Part shown: in pieces, positions 33,960 through 41,594 of the stretch | Numbering within the stretch: the stretch's first letter is position 1 | Layout of the letters: each line of letters starts with the position of its first letter | Assembly (NCBI GenBank): GCA_031367715.1 | Contig: JANLQJ010000405.1 | Span: 1-64,000, forward strand | Length of the DNA: 64,000 nt | Reading direction: 5' to 3' | From: JANYHF01 sp031367715 | GTDB taxonomy: Bacteria > Pseudomonadota > Alphaproteobacteria > Rhizobiales > Hyphomicrobiaceae | Program-made: the position numbers and the translations under genes | Notes under the pieces: model-generated | What the model was told of the DNA's origin: nothing | Seen by the model: the letters and a program-made list of their open reading frames with translations, nothing else | Databases searched by the model: none

Positions 33960-34411
33960 TCAGGCTCCGCCCGCGCCGGCCCCATACCCCGCGGCGGCGC
34001 GCTTTTCGTCGTTGGTCAGGAACCCCGCTGCATCGACGCGCGACCACAGCCCGTCCCGCTCGGCCGACAGCGCCTCGATGGCGTCGAGATCGGCGCGCAA
34101 TTCCAGGCCGCCGCCGTAGGCTGCGCCGAGCCAGTTCGACAACGCCTGCAGCGTGCGTGCGGTCAGCGGCAGCACGGTGTGGCGCCAGAAGGCACGATTG
34201 GCCTCTTGATAGTTGCCATGCGTATTGTCGCCGGGGATGCCGAGCAGCATGGGCGGCACGCCGGGCACCAGCGCGATGTCGCGCGCTGCCTGGCGCTTGC
34301 TCTCGGTGACGTCCATGTCCTTGGGGCTGAGTGACCCATGCTTGGAGATTGGGCGCGCCAGTCGAGCCCGCCTTCCAGCAGCATCGGTCGGCCGGCGTTG
34401 CGGGCTTTAGT
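33960..34411 (-). pseudogene. Displaced, frameshifted 3' fragment of a second GTA portal gene
   Basis: Translated, 33960-34335 matches the last third of the intact portal (MDVTESKRQAARDIAL... AGFLTNDEKRAA) closely, but ends GYGAGAGGA with no linker. A 14-bp excess at 34336-34352 relative to the intact copy breaks the frame. Similarity continues upstream (NAGRPMLLEGGLDWRA) to about 34411, just past the immunity gene stop. No start site remains. Its 3' end lies 35 bases before the protease gene, the normal distance for a portal gene, so this is probably the original portal C-terminus pushed aside. Confidence 0.85.
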
Positions 34412-34422
34412 GTACAGTCCGG

Positions 34423-34725
34423 TCAAGGCTTGTAGCGGAGGCTGCCTGTTGTCTGATGCAGCATCCTGAGAAACGCAAGCAAGCCGTCCCCATCTGAGAA
34501 AGTTATGGTTGCGGGTGTCGTCCACCACCACAATCTCAACTCCTCTGGTGTATGCTTTCCGGTCAGCAGTTCATTTTCGAGGAACTCCCACACGACTCGC
34601 GTGTCTTCGGCGGTTAGCCCGACGAGCGCGAACTGCACCAGTTCGGTGGCCGAACCCGGTTCAAGTCCCTGGTGTAAATTTCGGCAAAGGCTATTGAATG
34701 CCTCTGGCTGCGCAATGCTTGTCAT
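34423..34725 (-). CDS. CdiI-type immunity protein for the RNase toxin
   Basis: This 100-residue acidic cytoplasmic protein reads like the CDI immunity family associated with RNase-type CdiA C-termini: FNSLCRNLHQGL, ELVQFALVGLTAEDTRVV, LRLWWWTTPATITF and GLLAFLRMLHQ. Its ATG abuts the TAA of the toxin reading frame with no gap, so the two are translationally coupled. It should neutralise the toxin in the producer. The family assignment is by pattern memory and needs a profile search. It ends 12 bases before the portal fragment. Confidence 0.7.
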   Translation of the reverse strand: MTSIAQPEAFNSLCRNLHQGLEPGSATELVQFALVGLTAEDTRVVWEFLENELLTGKHTPEELRLWWWTTPATITFSDGDGLLAFLRMLHQTTGSLRYKP

Positions 34726-35148
34726 TTAGTCCTCATTTAGCGGGAACGCGGAAACAACGAAGTATCCTTTCTTGGAGGTGGGGCTTCGCCGCAAGGACAC
34801 CATCACACTATATGTATCCCGCATAACTGGTTGAGCTTGATCGTCAGCGACATACGCTTCGTAACCGGTGCGGCTTCGAAACTTCAGAAACAAATTCTGA
34901 TACGGCAGCGCGTGCAACAATCCTCCGGCCACAAAGGCGGCCACTTTGTCTTGATTCGCCGCAATGGTTGCGTTGGTCAACTTGGCAGCCGCTTCCATCG
35001 ACGGAAACGATCCCGCTCTCTTCTCACCAATTACGCCAATGAGAGGAATATTGACTCGATTTCCCAATAGCCTCGCCTTGAGGTATTGAGGTGGCTTGGC
35101 GACGTGCCGTGCGATTGTATGCCCACCCAAACCCTCCTCCTCGACCAA
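34726..35148 (-). CDS. Bacterial RNase A-like toxin domain (CdiA-CT type) linked to the GTA portal
   Basis: The 140-residue frame begins with the hallmark GGHTIARHVAKPPQYLKARL and continues SFPSMEAAAKLTNATIAAN and MVSLRRSPTSKKGYFVVSAF, the layout of the bacterial CdiA-CT RNase A domain (PF18431). Conserved His10 and Lys/Arg residues after it are present; the usual C-terminal T-x-Y pair reads Ser133 and Phe135 here. The frame is continuous with the portal gene except for one TAA at 35179-35181. Independent translation could begin at TTG 35130, which follows GAGGAGGAGG. The target would be RNA in a recipient or competitor cell. Confidence 0.72.
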   Translation of the reverse strand: MVEEEGLGGHTIARHVAKPPQYLKARLLGNRVNIPLIGVIGEKRAGSFPSMEAAAKLTNATIAANQDKVAAFVAGGLLHALPYQNLFLKFRSRTGYEAYVADDQAQPVMRDTYSVMVSLRRSPTSKKGYFVVSAFPLNED

Positions 35149-35178
35149 GTCAATGGGATAACCTAGGTTGCCTTGGGA

Positions 35179-36492
35179 TTAAATGGATTGGAGGGTGCCC
35201 ATGCCACCTGAACCGCTCGCGCCGCCATCCGTCCACTCCCCGCCACCGGGTTGCCCCTTGGGGAGCCTTGGTTGGCCGGGGTTGAAGAGCTTTACTCGAA
35301 CACCACTACCAGCCCCATACCCCACCGCCGCGCGCTTCTCGTCGTCCGTCAGGAACCCCGCCGCGCCGACCCTTGCCCACAGCCCGTCGCGCTCGGTCGA
35401 CAGCGCTTCCACCCCATCCAAATCCACGCGCAGCTCCAGCCCGCCGCCATAAGCCGCGCCCAGCCAGGCCGACAGCGCCTGCAGGGTGCGTCCCGTCAGC
35501 GGCAGGATGGTGTGGCGCCAGAAGGCGCGGTTCGCCTCCTGATAGTTTGCATGCGTATTGTCGCCGGGGATGCCGAGCAGCATGGGCGGCACGCCGAGCG
35601 CCAGCGCGATGTCGCGCGCTGCCTGGCGCTTGCTCTCGGTGAAGTCCATGTCCTTGGGGCTGAGTGACATGGCGCGCCAGTCGAGCCCGCCTTCCAGCAG
35701 CATCGGCCGGCCGGCGTTCTTGGCGCCCTGGAAGGTGCTCTCCAGTTCCGATTTCAGTCGCGCATACTGTTCCGCCGTCAGCTGACGATCCGCCGCAGTA
35801 TAGACCAGCGCGCCCGAGGGTAGAGCGCTATTGTCCAGCATCGCCTTGTTCCAGGCGCTGGCGGCGTTGTGGATGTCGATGGCGGTGGACGCGGCCTCGA
35901 TCGGCGACAGGCCGTAATAGTCATTGGTTGGATGAAACAGCGCCTGGTGCAGAATCGGCCGCACACCGGGCACGGCATCGCCGCTGTAGCTGACCTTATG
36001 GCCGTTCACGGTGTAATCGTAGGAAGCCGGCCAGCCATCTGTTCCTGGAATAATCGAGATACGGTCCGGACGCAGCACATACAGTTCGCGCAAGGTCGAG
36101 CCGGTCGCGACGGCCTCCAGGTAGGCATTGCCTGAAACCAGCAGGTAACTGTACCACGCCTCCAGCAGTTCGGCGCGCGATTGGGTGGGATTGGGCACGC
36201 GCAACAGATCGAGCAATGGGTGATCTGTGATCTCTTGATCTCCGGCATAGAGACAGAACGCCACCGAGGCGGCGGCCTCGGCGATCATCCGCACGCTGCG
36301 GTAGACCACCGGGTTCTGCATGAAGCCTTCGCGCGCAAAGGCGCCGTAGTCGCGCGGGCTCCACACCGGCTGGCGCTGGTACTGCAGCGCGATCAGCGGC
36401 GCGGCGGCGCTGGTCTTGGCTTCGGGCGCGGCGATCGGGGCATAGCGGGAGAGGCCGGCGTAGCGCGCCAGCGCCGAGAGGATTGGGGACAT
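35179..36492 (-). CDS. GTA portal protein (gp3-like) with C-terminal polymorphic-toxin linker
   Basis: The 437-residue product is an HK97-type portal (WSPRDYGAFAREGFMQNPVVYRSVRM...YHQALFHPTNDYYGLSPIEAA family pattern; quoted pieces FMQNPVVYRSV and NDYYGLSPIEAA). The portal fold ends at GYGAGSG near residue 397. An extra tail follows, FNPGQPRLPKGQPGGGEWT (residues 403-421) and a Gly/Ser-rich stretch, resembling the linkers that precede toxin domains in polymorphic-toxin proteins. A TAA stops it, and the same frame continues 10 codons later into the RNase domain. It lies 22 bases after the large terminase gene. Confidence 0.92.
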   Translation of the reverse strand: MSPILSALARYAGLSRYAPIAAPEAKTSAAAPLIALQYQRQPVWSPRDYGAFAREGFMQNPVVYRSVRMIAEAAASVAFCLYAGDQEITDHPLLDLLRVPNPTQSRAELLEAWYSYLLVSGNAYLEAVATGSTLRELYVLRPDRISIIPGTDGWPASYDYTVNGHKVSYSGDAVPGVRPILHQALFHPTNDYYGLSPIEAASTAIDIHNAASAWNKAMLDNSALPSGALVYTAADRQLTAEQYARLKSELESTFQGAKNAGRPMLLEGGLDWRAMSLSPKDMDFTESKRQAARDIALALGVPPMLLGIPGDNTHANYQEANRAFWRHTILPLTGRTLQALSAWLGAAYGGGLELRVDLDGVEALSTERDGLWARVGAAGFLTDDEKRAAVGYGAGSGVRVKLFNPGQPRLPKGQPGGGEWTDGGASGSGGMGTLQSI

Positions 36493-36514
36493 GGGGTTGA
36501 ACCTTTCGGTGTCG

Positions 36515-37954
36515 TCAGAGGGACCGGATCTTCGGCTCGCCAGATTTCGTCAGCATAAGATCGGTCAGGGCCCAGACCAGCGCATCCAGGCGATCAGGGC
36601 TGCGGCCGCCCGACAGGCCCGCCGGGCCGAAATCACACATCTGATCTTCCAGCGCTGCAAACGTTCCCACATGGCTCACCATTCCTCGTTCGTACAATGC
36701 CGCCACCGGCTCGGCGCGGATCCATTTGCCGCGCGTCGCACGGACTTTCCGTATCGGGACATCCTGATCGATCTGGCGGATCACGCCTTCCACCAGATCA
36801 CCGCCCTGGTTCACCTCGGCGACGATGCGGTCGGCTTCGAACTCGGCCAGCGCCGACACCGCCGCCTTGGCCCACACCAGCGGCGCGTGGCCCGCGATGG
36901 TGCGGTCGGCCAGCACATAGCCACGCCCGCCGGCATCCACACCGGCCACCACGATGCCACAGGCGTCGGCCTTGGCACCGCTGGTCACTGGCGGATCGAC
37001 CGCGACCACGATGCGTTTCAGGGCCGGCAACTCGGCGATCCGCACCCGCTCGATATCGGTCCGGCGCCACAGCGCGTCGGCGCGATCCTCGACGATTTCG
37101 CCGTCCAGCTCCTGGCGGCCGAGCGTGCTCGCCCCGTAGCGGGCGCGCATCTGCTCGATGAAGCCGGGCGCAAGGTTGGCGAAGTTATCGAGCGTGCGCG
37201 AGCGGCTGACCGCCGTTGCCGCATCCGCCAGCAACCGCTTCAACAGCGCGATCGGGCGCGGCGTGGTGGTCACCACCTGGCGCGGACGTTGCCCGAGCCG
37301 CAGCGCGAACTGCAGCATGTCCCAGGTTTTGTCCGCATAGCGCCATTTGGCCAGCTCGTCGCACCAGGCAGCGCCAAACTGCGGCCCGCGCAGCCCGTCC
37401 GGTTCCTCGGCCGAGAACAGCTGCGCGATAGCGCCGTTGGACCAGGTTAGTTGCCGTTTCGATGCTTCGTATACGGGGCGTTCGTGCGGCGCATGTACCG
37501 CGAGCAATCCCGACACGCCCTCGACCATGACCGCGCGCACCTCCGCCATGGTCTCGCCGATCAGCGCGATGCGCGCAATCGCGGTATTGGCCAGCGGTTC
37601 GAGCCCGAGCGCCTGCGCCCTGACCCATTCGGCGCCGGCGCGGGTTTTTCCCGAGCCGCGTCCGCCGAGCACCAGCCAGGTGCGCCAGGTGTCGGTCGCG
37701 CCAGAGTCCTGGTCGCCGCCCGGCGGCTCTGCGGCAGGGAACTGCTCGCCGGCAGCCGGTTCGGCTGCAAGAGCGCGTGCAATCTCCCTGGGGAGCTGAT
37801 CGAGTCTTGCCCAGCTGATCCAGTCATGCCACAGGCGGGCTACCCGCGCCGCAGGCAGGCCGCCAATGAACTCCTCACTGGTGCCGTCGCGCACCGAGGC
37901 TTGCAATCCGATCCGCAAGTTCCTGGCGCCAGTCAGCGACATTGTCGTCTCCAT
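36515..37954 (-). CDS. GTA terminase large subunit / DNA-packaging protein (gp2-like)
   Basis: The product is 479 residues or slightly fewer. The ATPase domain has Walker A GGRGSGKT (near residue 100) and Walker B WCDELAKW. The nuclease domain has the acidic residues VAVDPP and DRLDALVWAL. It packages random host DNA into GTA heads. The annotated start overlaps the small subunit gene by 80 bases; MSLTGAR four codons later is an alternative. Confidence 0.94.
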   Translation of the reverse strand: METTMSLTGARNLRIGLQASVRDGTSEEFIGGLPAARVARLWHDWISWARLDQLPREIARALAAEPAAGEQFPAAEPPGGDQDSGATDTWRTWLVLGGRGSGKTRAGAEWVRAQALGLEPLANTAIARIALIGETMAEVRAVMVEGVSGLLAVHAPHERPVYEASKRQLTWSNGAIAQLFSAEEPDGLRGPQFGAAWCDELAKWRYADKTWDMLQFALRLGQRPRQVVTTTPRPIALLKRLLADAATAVSRSRTLDNFANLAPGFIEQMRARYGASTLGRQELDGEIVEDRADALWRRTDIERVRIAELPALKRIVVAVDPPVTSGAKADACGIVVAGVDAGGRGYVLADRTIAGHAPLVWAKAAVSALAEFEADRIVAEVNQGGDLVEGVIRQIDQDVPIRKVRATRGKWIRAEPVAALYERGMVSHVGTFAALEDQMCDFGPAGLSGGRSPDRLDALVWALTDLMLTKSGEPKIRSL

Positions 37955-38351
37955 ACGGTGAAGTGGTGGTGCCGGCCGGGGTGTCGGTAGACCCGGGCAT
38001 CACCTTCTCGCGCCAGGCCGCTTCTTTGGCGTCGAGCTTGTCGAACGTGGTCAGCAGCGAAGCGAAGGCGCGCGTGCTGCGTTCGTCGTCGGTGGGTTTG
38101 GCTTCGGGATCTTCCATGCGGGTCTCTAGTTGCTTGAGCTTGGCGACGATGATCCGGCGCAACACCGCCCGCTCCGAGACGGCCCCTTCGAGCCGCAGCG
38201 AAGCGTGTGGGGGCCAGTTGAATTTCTGGGCGCGCAGATAGAGCGTGTTGCGGTTGATCTCGCATTGGCTGGCGATCTCGGCGATGCTGAACTCGCCTTC
38301 GAAATACAGGCGTTCGGCCTTCGCCCAGGTCGATGGGCGGATGGTGCGCAT
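37875..38351 (-). CDS. GTA small terminase-like protein (gp1-like)
   Basis: The 158-residue product has an N-terminal helix-turn-helix (WAKAERLYFEGEFSIAEIASQCEINRNTLYLRA, pieces FSIAEIASQCEIN) and a central helical region (KLKQLETRMEDPEA). That is the layout of small terminase subunits. ATG 38351 with GGGAG upstream is preferred; the longer frame to 38456 is non-typical. It is the first gene of the GTA cluster. Confidence 0.82.
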   Translation of the reverse strand: MRTIRPSTWAKAERLYFEGEFSIAEIASQCEINRNTLYLRAQKFNWPPHASLRLEGAVSERAVLRRIIVAKLKQLETRMEDPEAKPTDDERSTRAFASLLTTFDKLDAKEAAWREKVMPGSTDTPAGTTTSPYGDDNVADWRQELADRIASLGARRHQ

Positions 38352-38789
38352 GGGGGTAGGCTCCCGAAGGATTTGGGAAAGGGGATAGGGAACGGGGAAC
38401 AGGTAATGACCCCGCGGCTTCTGGCTCACTTTGGTGATGGGACAAAAAGACACCATGGCGTAGGGGCGCCCGGCGGGCGCCCTGGTGCGGCGCTGCCCGC
38501 CCCTACGTCAGCGCAGCCGTGTCAAACCATAAAAATCCGTCCCGATTTCCCAATCGAAGTGTCGAATGCGCACGACGTACTGGTGCCTTCGCTCAGTTGC
38601 GGTGAAATCTTGAGCTCGTCGCCACAGAGGTTAGGTGCTGCCGTATTTGGCCGTTTCTTGCCATCACTTGCGCAACTGTCGGATTATAACTGAAATATAC
38701 TTCGGAAGCGTCGCGCTGTCAACAAATACTTTGACGATGTTCGATTTTTATTTGAGAAATCGGGAGCATTCAATGTCGATACGAGATTT
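38352..38789. promoter_or_regulatory. GTA leader region: AT-richer intergenic stretch, candidate promoter region
   Basis: These 438 bases separate the first GTA gene from ycgN and contain no convincing gene. The part 38635-38780 is much richer in A+T than its surroundings, and a palindromic repeat lies at 38459-38533. Because the whole GTA cluster reads away from here, its main promoter should be in this stretch. No sigma or GafA-type site could be defined by eye. Confidence 0.4.
38459..38533. repeat. Palindromic repeat, copy C (partial relative of copies A and B)
   Basis: The segment ggcgtaggggcg starts the element, its complement cgcccctacg lies at 38498-38507, and gtcaaaccata follows near 38521-38532. 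The same words in the same kind of arrangement occur at 2170-2284 and 43626-43860. An internal hairpin (gggcgcccgg/cgggcgccc) lies near 38464-38482. Confidence 0.6.
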
Positions 38790-39248
38790 TTACTTCACCC
38801 TGGCCACCGGTTTCACAATATATCGCCAGTAGTTCTTCTCGGCTACGCCCTTCTCGGATCTTGCATGGCCGCGCACGGAAATATCGGCGGCGTGCACGGT
38901 TTCGGGGCTGCCCGAGACCAGCGGATGCCACCAGGCGAGGTCCTTGCCCTCGGCCACCAGACGGTAGCCGCAGGTCGGCGGTAACCAGGTGAGCGTGCCG
39001 ACGTTTTCCGGCGTCAGAACAACGCAGTCGGGCACGCTGGCATGGCGGTTTGGGTAGTCTTTGCACTGGCAGCTGCCACAATCGAGCAGCTTGCAGGCCA
39101 ACCGAGTCTGATGCAGTTCCTCGGTGTCCTCGTCGATCAGCTTGATGGTACAGCAGCGACCGCAGCCGTCGCACAGGCTCTCCCACTCCTGTGCGCTCAT
39201 TTGGCTCAAGGATTTGCGTCTCCAAAATTCGTCGTTTTCATTGTACAT
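38790..39248 (-). CDS. YcgN-family cysteine cluster protein (UPF0260)
   Basis: The 152-residue product has the CxxCGRCC cluster (SLCDGCGRCCTIKL), further cysteines (CKLLDCGSCQCKDYPNR) and CGYRL, probably binding metal. ATG 39248 begins MYNENDEFWRRKSL, the usual YcgN N-terminus. The biochemical role of the family is unknown. It is divergent from the PBP gene. Confidence 0.9.
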   Translation of the reverse strand: MYNENDEFWRRKSLSQMSAQEWESLCDGCGRCCTIKLIDEDTEELHQTRLACKLLDCGSCQCKDYPNRHASVPDCVVLTPENVGTLTWLPPTCGYRLVAEGKDLAWWHPLVSGSPETVHAADISVRGHARSEKGVAEKNYWRYIVKPVARVK

Positions 39249-39376
39249 GAATCGGTTCCGGAATCCGCAACGGCGGGGCATACTGGCAGCCGTAAGGCCT
39301 GAGCGGAAGTGCCAATCGGGAGCACATCGGCTGCGCCTTGGGAGGCTGGCGGATTGGACGCCAAATCGGGGAACGC

Positions 39377-41593
39377 ATGGACGACGGGATTTTCAGGCAG
39401 GGCGGCAGGAAGCGCAAAGTCGATTGGCTGGCCATCGACAGCTGGATCGATTCGTCGCTGTTCGGCTCGTGGGAATCGATCAAGGACCGCTGGGCCGACA
39501 TTACTGCCTTCAATCAGCGTTTCAACCTGTCGGGCGTGACGCGCGCCGGCAACGAGCTGTTGTCCGAGGGCCTGTCGCTGGCCACCATCGGCCTTGCCCT
39601 GCTGCTGGGTCTGGCCCAGCCGGCCTTCGATATCATCGCCAAGGGCGACCCGCTCGGCTACAGCCAATTTGCCTTCACCTTCGTCGACGAGGACGGCAAC
39701 GAGATCGGCAAGCGCGGCATCCTGCGCTCGGACGCCGTGCCGCTGGAGGAGATGCCCGATCATTTCATCAAGGCGTTGCTGTCGACTGAGGACCGGCGCT
39801 TCTTTGAGCATTATGGCATCGACGTCTACGGTACCGGACGCGCCATGTACGAGGACATGCGCCAGGCCGATTCGCGTCAGGGCGGCTCGTCGCTGACCCA
39901 GCAGTTGGCCAAGAATGTGTTCTTGACCACCGAGCGCTCGCTGCAACGCAAGATCAAGGAGGCGTTCCTGGCCTTCTGGCTGGAGACGCATTATTCCAAG
40001 CACGACATCCTGAAGCTGTATCTGGAGCGCGCCTACATGGGCGGCGGCGCCTTCGGGGCCGAGGCGGCGGCGCAGTTCTATTTCGGCAAATCGATCCGCA
40101 CTGTCACGCTGGCCGAGGGCGCCATGCTGGCCGGCCTGTTTAAGGCGCCGACCAAATATGCGCCGCACGCCAATCTTGCGGCCGCACGCAAGCGGGCCGA
40201 CGACGTGCTCTCCAACCTGGTCGAGTCCGGCTACATGACGGAAAGTCAGGTGCATGAGGCGCGGCTGCATCCAGCCACGCCAGTGATCAGCCAACGGCCA
40301 GAAAGTCCCGACTGGTTCCTCGACTGGGCGTTCGAAGAAGGCCAGCGCGTCATGCAGGGGCGCAAGGACAGTGTGCTGACGGCCAGGGTGACGGTGGATC
40401 TGAACGCGCAGAAGCTGGCCGATGAAACGGTGCAAAACGCCATTCGTGACAACGGCCGGGCCTGGGGCGCCAAGCAATCGGCGCTGGTCACGCTGGAAGG
40501 CGATGGCGCCGTCCGGGCGCTCGTCGGCGGGGTTGACTTCGGCGAGAACAGCTTCAACCGGGCCACCCAGGCCAAGCGTCAGCCCGGTTCGTCGTTCAAG
40601 CCCTATGTTTATCTGACGGCCGTCGAGCAGCTGGGCTACACGCCCGAGACCCGGGTTTCCGACGGCGGCTATGTCTGCCACAACGGGCATGTCGTGCACA
40701 ATGATTCGGGAAGCTTCGGGATGCCCAATCTGGGTATCGGCATGGCCAAATCGATCAACACGGTCGCGGTGCGCATTTCCGACGCCGTCACCCGCCGCAA
40801 GGTCAATGCGACGTTGTCGCTGCTGCATGTCACGCCGCAGATCGAAAGCTGCACCATGGCGCTCGGTGACGGCGGCGTGACGCTGCTCGAGCACGCCGGC
40901 GGCTACGCCACCTTCATCAATGGCGGCAAGGCCGTCCACCCCTACGCCATCATCGATATTCGCAATTCGCGTGGCGACATCATCTATTCGCATGAGAAAG
41001 ACGGCCGCCAGCCCGAACAGGTGTTCAATCCGCGCTCGATCGCCTACATGAACCAGATCCTGCGCCGCGTGTTGACCGAGGGCACCGCGGTGGGTTCGGA
41101 TCTCGACTTCACGACCGCGATCGGCAAGACCGGCACGACCTCGTCGCATCGTGACGCCTGGTTCGTGGGCGGCACCGGTAAGTACGTGACCGGAATATGG
41201 ATCGGCAACGACGATAACAGGGTCATGCACGGCATTTTCGGCGGCCATAGCGCGGCACCGATGTGGAAGAGCTACATGACGCAAATCCACACCACCCCCG
41301 ACATCCCGCCGCTCTTGGGCCTGTTGATCAATCCCAACCAGGTGATCGCCATGCAGCAGCTAGCGGCGACGCAAGCTACTGACCCGACTCTTGGGCACAA
41401 GAAGGATGCCAAAGACAACGGTCTGCCCGAACCTCTGAAGGCCAAGCTGAAACAGTTGGAGGGTACACTGCGCCAAGCTAGTGCGCAGGCGGCGGGTAGT
41501 GCTCCGCCCACGGATCGGAAGGCCGAACTGGACAATGCTTCGCCTGGTGCGCTGGCGCAGGCCGGCAACGGCTCACCGCAAGCGACGCCGTGA
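39377..41593 (+). CDS. Class A penicillin-binding protein (PBP1A family)
   Basis: This bifunctional peptidoglycan synthase of 738 residues has one N-terminal membrane segment. The GT51 transglycosylase domain carries catalytic Glu in STEDRRFFEHYGID and the motif QGGSSLTQQLAKN. The transpeptidase domain has SxxK in PGSSFKPY, SxN in AKSINT and KTG in GKTGTTSSH. ATG 39377 has GGGGA six bases upstream. The C-terminal tail (about 90 residues) is low-complexity. Two envelope-type DUF genes follow without gap. Confidence 0.93.
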   Translation: MDDGIFRQGGRKRKVDWLAIDSWIDSSLFGSWESIKDRWADITAFNQRFNLSGVTRAGNELLSEGLSLATIGLALLLGLAQPAFDIIAKGDPLGYSQFAFTFVDEDGNEIGKRGILRSDAVPLEEMPDHFIKALLSTEDRRFFEHYGIDVYGTGRAMYEDMRQADSRQGGSSLTQQLAKNVFLTTERSLQRKIKEAFLAFWLETHYSKHDILKLYLERAYMGGGAFGAEAAAQFYFGKSIRTVTLAEGAMLAGLFKAPTKYAPHANLAAARKRADDVLSNLVESGYMTESQVHEARLHPATPVISQRPESPDWFLDWAFEEGQRVMQGRKDSVLTARVTVDLNAQKLADETVQNAIRDNGRAWGAKQSALVTLEGDGAVRALVGGVDFGENSFNRATQAKRQPGSSFKPYVYLTAVEQLGYTPETRVSDGGYVCHNGHVVHNDSGSFGMPNLGIGMAKSINTVAVRISDAVTRRKVNATLSLLHVTPQIESCTMALGDGGVTLLEHAGGYATFINGGKAVHPYAIIDIRNSRGDIIYSHEKDGRQPEQVFNPRSIAYMNQILRRVLTEGTAVGSDLDFTTAIGKTGTTSSHRDAWFVGGTGKYVTGIWIGNDDNRVMHGIFGGHSAAPMWKSYMTQIHTTPDIPPLLGLLINPNQVIAMQQLAATQATDPTLGHKKDAKDNGLPEPLKAKLKQLEGTLRQASAQAAGSAPPTDRKAELDNASPGALAQAGNGSPQATP

Positions 41594-41594
41594 T

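Noticed and set aside
18720..38351. Intact temperate prophage
   Set aside because: There is no integrase, repressor, replication gene or attachment-site repeat, and the tape measure is GTA-sized; gene order matches RcGTA.
39206..41290. 694-residue minus-strand frame opposite the PBP1A gene
   Set aside because: Shadow of the PBP gene, whose catalytic motifs are all intact on the plus strand; no family is visible in the antisense product.
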